In this document: piece after piece, positions 45,433-50,196 of the stretch
Numbering within the stretch: position 1 is the first letter of the stretch
How the letters are laid out: each line of letters starts with the position of its first letter
NCBI GenBank assembly: GCA_934121905.1
Contig: CAKOVI010000012.1
Span: forward strand, 1-50,196
DNA: 50,196 bases
Reading direction: 5' to 3'
Origin: an uncultured Clostridia bacterium
GTDB lineage: Bacteria; Bacillota; Clostridia; TANB77; CAG-508
Notes under the pieces: model-generated
The model's database searches: none
Told to the model about the DNA's origin: nothing
Seen by the model: only the letters and a program-made list of their open reading frames with translations
Program-made: the position numbers and the translations under genes

Positions 45433-45887
45433 TCAAATTTCTTTTTTCGCATATATTTTATACGCAACCTTATAAGATATATAATACATTGTAATTGTTA
45501 CAACAATAAATACTAATGGTAAAAATCTGCTAATCATATCCAAAATATTATTTAATGTAAATTGTATATTTATCTTTTCTCCAATAAACATTATTCCACG
45601 TTCCTAAAATACTGCCAATAACTGTTGAACCAATTACTAAAATATACTTAGATACAACAACTTGCTTCTTAGTAAGCGAAAATGTCAAAATGTATCTATC
45701 TGCTTTATTTAATTCATCATAATTAAATGATGACATACTAAACATACCAAATCCTAATGTTAACATTATCGCAAGCAAATCCTGATATTGATGTAAGTGT
45801 AAATATTAATATAAATACAATTAATGTTTTCTTATAATTCTTTAATTGCAATATGTCTTTTATTATTAGTCCTTTTATAACATTCAT
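45433..45887 (-). pseudogene. ABC-2-type permease remnant
   Basis: ATG 45887 opens MNVIKGLIIKDILQLKNYKK; another frame carries FGMFSMSSFNYDELNKADRY and TKKQVVVSKYILVIGSTVIG; a third ends ISRFLPLVFIVVTITMYYIS, then YKIYAKKEI. Several frame changes and an internal deletion near 45600-45610 break it. None is a CGG site. Homologs are ABC-2 permeases of about 215 residues next to a bacitracin/lantibiotic-type ATPase. Confidence 0.75.
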
Positions 45888-45888
45888 C

Positions 45889-46246
45889 TTATTTTTCCCT
45901 CTTAATATATATTAGCATTATATCTTCTAAGCTTGTTTTAGTAAATATTATTTCTCCATCATTTATAAATGTAATATAATCTGCAATATGTTCTAAGTCT
46001 GATGTTATATGGCTTGATACAAATATGCCTTTGTTTTCGTCTTGTATAAAATCCTGAAAAATATCCAATATTTCGCTCCTTGCTACAGGGTCTAAGCCAG
46101 ATGTTGGTTCATCTAATATTAATAATTTAGGATGATGTGAAAGTGCTACTGCTATTTTTAACTTCATTTTCATACCACTTGAATATTCTTTTGATATTTT
46201 ATCCTTCGGCAATTTAAAATCTTCAATATATTTAAAATATAGATAT
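45889..46246 (-). pseudogene. ABC transporter ATPase, C-terminal half only
   Basis: Keeps the signature EYSSGMKMKL, the Walker B LLILDEPTSGLDP and the switch region SSHITSDLEHIADY, but Walker A and the N-terminal ~120 residues are gone. Its reading frame ends at the border of the foreign cassette (terminator 46264-46296). It precedes the broken permease by one base, so this was a normal two-gene exporter. Confidence 0.8.
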
Positions 46247-46263
46247 TAATTTAAACAAAAAAT

Positions 46264-46296
46264 TCCCCCTAAATTATACAAAATAATTTAGGGGGA
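46264..46296 (-). terminator. Strong terminator of the 206-residue cassette gene
   Basis: Perfect 14-bp stem TCCCCCTAAATTAT (46264-46277) with 46283-46296, then AATTTTTTG on the minus strand. Confidence 0.85.
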
Positions 46297-46302
46297 GCAA
46301 TT

Positions 46303-46923
46303 TTATCCAAAAAGGAAATTGTAGTTTTCAATTACCCAAGGAATAAATTTCTGAGTAGTTGCAATAATAACGATATCAGGCAACTGTATAATATATCCAA
46401 TAACGTTATCCATCTCAGGAGTTGCAATTCCCAAATCCAGAGTCAGTAGCCATGCCAGAATCAAGGTTATTCCCTTGATGGCAATAATCAGGCATACGCC
46501 TCTAAATATTGTTTGAATCACTCCTCTTCTTATAATGCTTCGAATTATTATTGCTAACATTATTGCAATCACAACAAAAGCAATACTTAGATTCTGGAGT
46601 GCTTCCACTTCCTCGGCAGACAATTCTCTGTACCATGGAAAGTATACTGCAACGAAGAATATACTTCCAAATACTGCTAATATCATTTCCAGCCATAAGA
46701 ATAAGTTAGCATATAATCTACTAATTCTTGGATTTCCTGGAAATGCTCTTTCTTCGATTCTTGATGCCCGTCTGTCAACCTCATTCCTGTAACCATCAGC
46801 TAATTCCAACAGCCATACCTGAATAGACAGAACCCAAAACTCTAATGTCGGTCTTATTCTCCGCCATGTTGCTCCAAGTGTCTCCATCAGTTCCCGGATA
46901 GTTGCATACATTCTTTCTACCAT
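46303..46923 (-). CDS. Foreign-looking membrane protein in a promoter-gene-terminator cassette
   Basis: 206 residues from ATG 46923 (AAGGAG 10 bases upstream). A basic, Arg-rich N-terminal half (ATIRELMETLGATWRRIRPT, DRRASRIEERAFPGNP), then about four membrane segments (~95-115, 125-148, 152-178, 185-203). No family recognised. Base and codon use differ from the rest of the window (higher G+C, many C/G-ending codons), and CGG is used three times as a plain in-frame Arg triplet (in TIRE, TWRR, DRRA). With its own promoter and terminator it looks like a transferred cassette that broke genes on both sides. Confidence 0.75.
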   Translation of the reverse strand: MVERMYATIRELMETLGATWRRIRPTLEFWVLSIQVWLLELADGYRNEVDRRASRIEERAFPGNPRISRLYANLFLWLEMILAVFGSIFFVAVYFPWYRELSAEEVEALQNLSIAFVVIAIMLAIIIRSIIRRGVIQTIFRGVCLIIAIKGITLILAWLLTLDLGIATPEMDNVIGYIIQLPDIVIIATTQKFIPWVIENYNFLFG

Positions 46924-47000
46924 ATCTTTTTTTCTCCTTTTCTTTTGCAATCTCATGTTAGCTAAACAAATAACCAACATTACTGCGTTATAATAATTTA

Positions 47001-47029
47001 ATTATACCACAATTTCATCTAGACGTCAA
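47001..47029 (-). promoter_or_regulatory. Promoter of the 206-residue cassette gene
   Basis: TTGACG (47024-47029), 17-base spacer, TATAAT (47001-47006). The TGA stop of the truncated upstream gene lies inside the -35 box. Confidence 0.8.
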
Positions 47030-47463
47030 AATATTAACACAAATGGAAACATTATAGTTTTATAAAATCCTTCTAATGTATTATCCGCAAGCTCATAATT
47101 TACCTTACCATTATCAGTAATTCTTTTATAAATAACAGCTCGAATGCATAACAAAGAATGAACAAATAGGCCTCCTGTACAGCCAATAAAGCCTGTTATT
47201 AAAATCCAATTAGACAATATTATATCATTTTCTCTAATCATATCTCCAATAGCGTAAAATCCACAGCCTACCAATATTACTCCAAACATAGCAAATATTA
47301 TAGATAAACCAAATCTCCATTCTGCCATTTTGCTCCAATTGCTATCAATATTTTTTTATGTTCCTAATTTTTCATTACCTTTTCCCTTCAAATCAAACAA
47401 TACGTCTCCAGTGCAACATAATAGTCCTCCAATTAATCCCATAATACTAAAAATTAAATTCAT
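47026..47463 (-). pseudogene. Truncated small membrane protein (DUF6796-like) with in-frame TAA
   Basis: ATG 47463 opens MNLIFSIMGLIGGLLCCTGD, then FDLKGKGNEKLGT; a TAA (47358-47356) interrupts, and the same frame continues KNIDSNWSKMAEWRFGLSII and ILVGCGFYAIGDMI. It ends at the cassette border in FPFVLIF, well short of the ~215 residues I expect of the family. The break is a point nonsense codon (one base from TCA), plus a C-terminal truncation. Confidence 0.6.
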
Positions 47464-47482
47464 ATTTGTCCCCCCTAAATTA

Positions 47483-48067
47483 TTATTTTTTATAAAAATG
47501 GAAATCACAACAGTCTCCACCGTACCCCAATGTCTTAGTTCGTGAAAAACCCAACTTTCTTAGGTCTCCATATGTTACATTATCAACATCACAAAAAAGA
47601 TGGCATAATTCTTCACAATCATTTTCCACACATGCAGTGTGCCAAAGACATTTTTTCATTGTTACATCAAAATAATTTTCACCGTAATCTTGCTCACTTT
47701 CCCATAAATCTGTTTTACGTACAACTCGAAGAAATATATTACTGTATAACGAATAGAAGAATGGAATTTTTTCCATTTTTACCATAGATAAATGTTTCTG
47801 TCTTGCAACTATATCCATCATATATTTTTGCATATGTTTATACACATCATCACTTGATAAATCTTCTTTTAACATAGCTTTATATAATGCTATTCTAGGA
47901 AGAATCGTTTGTATTAATGTTTTTCTTTGATTTTCTGACTTTTCTCTTATATTTTGGGTTATTTCATTAAGTATCATTTCTTGCTTTTCAAACAATGCCT
48001 GTCCCTTAGTTGTTCCGAATTCTTCGTTTAAAAATATTTTTATTTGTTTTTGTTGCTTTATTTGCAT
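47483..48067 (-). CDS. ATC hydrolase-like protein
   Basis: 194 residues from ATG 48067 (GGGAGG 6 bases upstream). The C-terminal half (MKKCLWHTACVENDCEELCH, FCDVDNVTYGDLRKLGFSRT, GYGGDCCDFHFYKK) has the Cys/Asp/His pattern of the L-2-amino-thiazoline-4-carboxylic acid hydrolase family (PF14196), which is widespread in Clostridia mostly with unproven substrates. Soluble. CGG is present only out of frame (TAC GGT, TTC GGA). Confidence 0.75.
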   Translation of the reverse strand: MQIKQQKQIKIFLNEEFGTTKGQALFEKQEMILNEITQNIREKSENQRKTLIQTILPRIALYKAMLKEDLSSDDVYKHMQKYMMDIVARQKHLSMVKMEKIPFFYSLYSNIFLRVVRKTDLWESEQDYGENYFDVTMKKCLWHTACVENDCEELCHLFCDVDNVTYGDLRKLGFSRTKTLGYGGDCCDFHFYKK

Positions 48068-48121
48068 ATCCATCCTCCCTTTATTTTATCACTATTTTTA
48101 TATCATAAAAGTAAATAATTA

Positions 48122-48640
48122 TCAACTAATTATTTTTACAAAAAAAGCCCTACATTTCCGCAAGACTTGATTTTTTATAGCTTGTATTGATTTATCGCAA
48201 GTTTCTCTATCATCTTTTCCCCATCTATCAAGTAAATTAGCATATCCAGATATTACTGATATTGGTGTTTTTAGTTCATGTGAGGCATCTGAAATAAATT
48301 GGTTTTGTTTATTAAATGATATTTCTAATCTTTCTATCATCTTATCAAATGAATCTGATAAGACTTTTAATTCTGTATCTTTTCCCTTATAGTTTATTCT
48401 TTTATCTAATTTTTCCACACTTATTTCTTGTTCTGCTTTGGTTATTTTATCTAGTGGTTCTAATATTTTTTGGCTTAAAATTGGGCTTATAATAATTATT
48501 AAAAATGCACCTAATCCAAAAATTAAAAGTAATGTTGAACCTGAAATTTCTGGTAATATCATTGCTGATATTGCTATCATTCCAGCTATAAATACATATA
48601 ACGCTAATCCTGGATTTAAATTTGTTATGTCTAGTGTTTA
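48122..48640 (-). pseudogene. Histidine kinase remnant (HAMP and DHp only)
   Basis: Two membrane segments, a HAMP domain (ISQKILEPLDKITKAEQEI type, read SPILSQKILEPLDKIT) and DHp FISDASHELKTPISVISGYA remain; the ATPase domain and the N-terminus are gone. After AIKNQVL the frame reads LRKCRAFF, with CGG (48160-48158) as an in-frame codon, and ends. A four-base reading gives LGNVGLFL and a stop, so neither reading restores the family. Not informative on the CGG question. Confidence 0.7.
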
Positions 48641-48733
48641 ATGAGTTTATAAATTTGTCGTAAAAACCTAAAACAAATGCTACTGTTGTTTTTTGTTTAA
48701 TTTCGAATTAAAGAAAGGTTAAATTTAGGTTAA

Positions 48734-48770
48734 AATAAAAGCAATAGATTTTTGTTCTATTGCTTTTATT
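48734..48770 (-). terminator. Terminator of the Xre-type gene
   Basis: 15-bp perfect stem AATAAAAGCAATAGA (48734-48748) with 48756-48770, loop TTTTTGT. The core GCAATAGATTTTTGTTCTATT recurs at 49702-49725 (core given in shortened form). Confidence 0.8.
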
Positions 48771-48771
48771 T

Positions 48772-48981
48772 TTAATCATCTTTTTTATATTCTAATATAT
48801 CTCCTGGCTGACAATTAAGTGCATCACAAATTGCTTCCAATGTAGAAAATCTTATTGCGCTTATCCTTCCGTTTTTCAATTTGGATAAATTAACATTCGA
48901 AATTTTCACTATTTCTGATAGTTCATTTAATGACATTTTTCTATCAGCCATTACTCTATCTAATCTTAATATAATCCCCAT
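48772..48981 (-). CDS. Xre-family transcription regulator
   Basis: 69 residues from ATG 48981 (AAAGGG 11 bases upstream). A Cro/C1 helix-turn-helix fills the protein: VMADRKMSLNELSEIVKISN, VNLSKLKNGRISAIRFSTLE, and CDALNCQPGDILEY. It follows the DUF2975 membrane protein by 10 bases. Such Xre/DUF2975 pairs are frequent in Firmicutes; the small regulator probably controls its own operon. Confidence 0.9.
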   Translation of the reverse strand: MGIILRLDRVMADRKMSLNELSEIVKISNVNLSKLKNGRISAIRFSTLEAICDALNCQPGDILEYKKDD

Positions 48982-48999
48982 AAAAATCATATCCCTTTC

Positions 49000-49551
49000 T
49001 TATAATAATTCATCTGATTCTTTTTGTAATAAATATCCATAATTAAATATTTGATAAATTGTTACTATTATTATAGTAAAAATCACTAAACTCAAAATAG
49101 ACATTTGTGCTGCTCCAAAAATTGCAACCGTACCCACCATTTTTTTCATATTCTTTACATTGTTTTCTGTGAATGGCGTCTTATTTTCAATTGAATCATT
49201 AAATATTTTTCTTAACAAATTAAATAGGTATGCTACTGCAATAAATTTTATCTCTGCTACTAAATAATCGACAATAACAATTATTTTTTGAGTTTCAATA
49301 TTATCACTTAAATCATCGATTTGATTTCCATCAAATTTTCCCATTATTTGATTATAGTAAAATGTTATGTCTTCTTTATTAGATTCTGCTTTTGTAAATA
49401 ATATTAATAGAATCGCAATTATTCCTAATACTATTGCTACTTTTACAAGAAGTTCTAGAATTTCAAAAAAAGTAGAATATTTTTTGAACCTCTCTATCAT
49501 TATTTCCTCATTAGATTTTGTTTTTTCTTTTTTAAATTTTTGTTTTTTCAT
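49000..49551 (-). CDS. DUF2975 membrane protein
   Basis: 183 residues with four membrane segments (~30-52, 90-112, 135-158, 160-175), DUF2975-type: FFEILELLVKVAIVLGIIAI, then KTPFTENNVKNMKKMVGTVA, the hallmark motif (PF[T/V].EN...L). The function is unknown. Its own promoter; cotranscribed with the Xre regulator. Confidence 0.85.
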   Translation of the reverse strand: MKKQKFKKEKTKSNEEIMIERFKKYSTFFEILELLVKVAIVLGIIAILLILFTKAESNKEDITFYYNQIMGKFDGNQIDDLSDNIETQKIIVIVDYLVAEIKFIAVAYLFNLLRKIFNDSIENKTPFTENNVKNMKKMVGTVAIFGAAQMSILSLVIFTIIIVTIYQIFNYGYLLQKESDELL

Positions 49552-49584
49552 ATTAAAACCCCTTTCTTTATCTTTGATATAATC

Positions 49585-49613
49585 ATAATAATATATTTTT
49601 TTATATTTGTCAA
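49585..49613 (-). promoter_or_regulatory. Promoter of the DUF2975/Xre operon
   Basis: TTGACA (49608-49613), 17-base spacer, TATTAT (49585-49590), about 30 bases before the ATG. Confidence 0.7.
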
Positions 49614-49700
49614 TGTTTTTTTAACGATTATCATTAATTTATTATTGTTTTGATTTAATATTTGATAAAAATACTACTAAAATGACTAAGAAAATAATTA

Positions 49701-49725
49701 AGCAATAGATTTTTGTTCTATTGCT
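49701..49725. terminator. Second copy of the GCAATAG hairpin
   Basis: AGCAATAG (49701-49708) with CTATTGCT (49718-49725); loop identical to that of the hairpin at 48734-48770. No gene ends right here, so it may be a copied terminator. Confidence 0.5.
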
Positions 49726-49744
49726 GAAAAATTTTTTGTTTCAT

Positions 49745-49773
49745 TTGACATTTTGTAAATAAGTGTTTATAAT
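49745..49773 (+). promoter_or_regulatory. Perfect consensus promoter of a small RNA
   Basis: TTGACA (49745-49750), 17-base spacer, TATAAT (49768-49773) on the plus strand. No ORF follows before the terminator. Confidence 0.85.
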
Positions 49774-49779
49774 ATAGAT

Positions 49780-49868
49780 AGAAAATGAGAGCCACAGACA
49801 ATGTGCGCTACCTATATTAATAGTTTACACCACATAGCACGGCTAAGCTAAATGTGGTGTATTTTTAT
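49780..49868 (+). ncRNA. Small RNA, probable type I antitoxin
   Basis: About 89 nt from the consensus promoter to a terminator: TACACCACAT (49826-49835) with ATGTGGTGTA (49852-49861), then TTTTT. No coding capacity. It converges with the 29-residue hydrophobic peptide gene on the other strand, whose stop is 15 bases beyond the end of the RNA. The peptide mRNA would run into it, giving a 3' antisense overlap as in txpA/RatA or bsrG/SR4. Confidence 0.7.
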
Positions 49869-49882
49869 ATCTGTTTGTCAGT

Positions 49883-49972
49883 TCACATTATGTATATAAT
49901 ACACAACAAGGCGACATTTATGGCTATTGAAAACATAAATCCTACAATTAGGAATAGTAAAAAATTTACCAT
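49883..49972 (-). CDS. 29-residue hydrophobic peptide, probable type I toxin
   Basis: MVNFLLFLIVGFMFSIAINV, then ALLCIIYIM: a single membrane helix with almost no soluble part. AAGGAGG lies 9 bases before the ATG, so it is clearly set up for translation. It has its own promoter (50058-50086) and a ~85-base leader with a hairpin (49992-50007) next to the ribosome site. The convergent small RNA suggests a type I toxin. It also resembles short DUF3789-like peptides, which are not proven toxins. Confidence 0.65.
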   Translation of the reverse strand: MVNFLLFLIVGFMFSIAINVALLCIIYIM

Positions 49973-49991
49973 AAGCGACCACCTCCTTACT

Positions 49992-50007
49992 CTCAACCTT
50001 TGTTGAG
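49992..50007 (-). promoter_or_regulatory. Leader hairpin of the peptide gene
   Basis: CTCAAC (49992-49997) with GTTGAG (50002-50007), 4-base loop, four bases upstream of AAGGAGG. Could affect access to the ribosome site. Confidence 0.45.
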
Positions 50008-50057
50008 GTTTAGAGGCAACACACACATCTGCTTTTATCTCATTTCCTATGTTTAGT

Positions 50058-50086
50058 AGTATAGTATATTTTTTATTGTTTGTCTA
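50058..50086 (-). promoter_or_regulatory. Promoter of the hydrophobic peptide gene
   Basis: TAGACA (50081-50086), 17-base spacer, TATACT (50058-50063) on the minus strand. Nothing is recognised from 50087 to the window end. Confidence 0.65.
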
Positions 50087-50196
50087 GCGAACTGAACAAA
50101 CTTTTTGCAAAAATAAAGCAAAGTGAAATGAAAAAGTAAATGCTATTTATAAAAATATAACTAGAACTTCGTATTACATTAATGGTTATTGTAAGA

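Noticed and set aside
48122..48165. A tenth CGGN recoding site in the histidine kinase remnant
   Set aside because: Neither frame after the CGG restores kinase sequence; the gene is truncated, so the site is uninformative.
1..50196. CRISPR array, tRNA or rRNA genes, transposase genes
   Set aside because: None could be seen. The repeats present are palindromes, coding repeats or operator-like sets, and no cloverleaf or transposase motif was found.

Overview
The window is about 50 kb of AT-rich DNA from a low-GC, spore-forming Firmicute, probably a gut-type Clostridia lineage. The signs are SpoIIP, YtvI, YtxC, YlbJ and a SpoVB-like flippase; a CIRCE operator at clpB; a recJ-rel-MBL operon; RelQ-type and long Rel alarmone enzymes; strong AGGAGG ribosome sites; and TTGACA-17-TATAAT promoters. 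The organism cannot be named from the sequence.

Layout. 1-700: gene debris and a terminator. 690-6526 (minus): GH25 lysozyme, metK, a small alarmone synthetase with an acyl-CoA ligase, and a PlsC-like acyltransferase. 6580-11324 (minus): HrcA/CIRCE-type clpB, dgt, a Nudix hydrolase and a small unknown. 11330-17470 (minus): small membrane proteins, two GNATs, an HD hydrolase, a P-loop kinase, a YfcE-type phosphoesterase, and a membrane protein/EF-hand-EcsC pair. 17540-21960: secA, a DUF1980-like lipo/membrane protein (plus) and a tandem-repeat coiled coil. 22076-29428 (minus): ytvI, spoIIP, a one-gene cassette, an MBL hydrolase, rel and recJ. 29500-35730: a tandem paralog pair, ytxC, an AAA/DUF4143 ATPase with spaced repeats, a SpoVB-like flippase and rlmN. 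35782-40653 (plus): a bactofilin-like membrane protein, a class A PBP and ylbJ. 40654-50196: an accessory, decaying region with a ParE-type toxin-antitoxin pair, pyrophosphatase, acetyltransferase, broken two-component/ABC/efflux genes, an inserted foreign-looking cassette, an Xre/DUF2975 pair, and at the right edge a probable type I toxin with a convergent small RNA.

Main discovery candidate. Five otherwise intact, full-length genes (ytvI, spoIIP, recJ, spoVB-like, ylbJ) are each broken into conventional ORFs by single-base +1 shifts, nine in total. All nine are the same event: an in-frame CGG on the coding strand, followed by a base such that CGGA (8 times) or CGGT (once) must be read as one glycine. 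Removing one C at each site gives an exact multiple of three and restores the family sequence on both sides. In a by-eye scan of the other conserved genes I found no CGG used as an ordinary in-frame triplet, although CGG is common out of frame. Plain CGG arginine codons appear only in an accessory duplicate (one), a foreign-looking cassette gene (three) and a truncated kinase remnant (one). This suggests four-base decoding of CGGN as Gly, or +1 recoding at an unassigned CGG codon. Four of the five affected genes are sporulation-associated. A frame- and strand-specific pattern of this kind is hard to explain by sequencing error or random decay.
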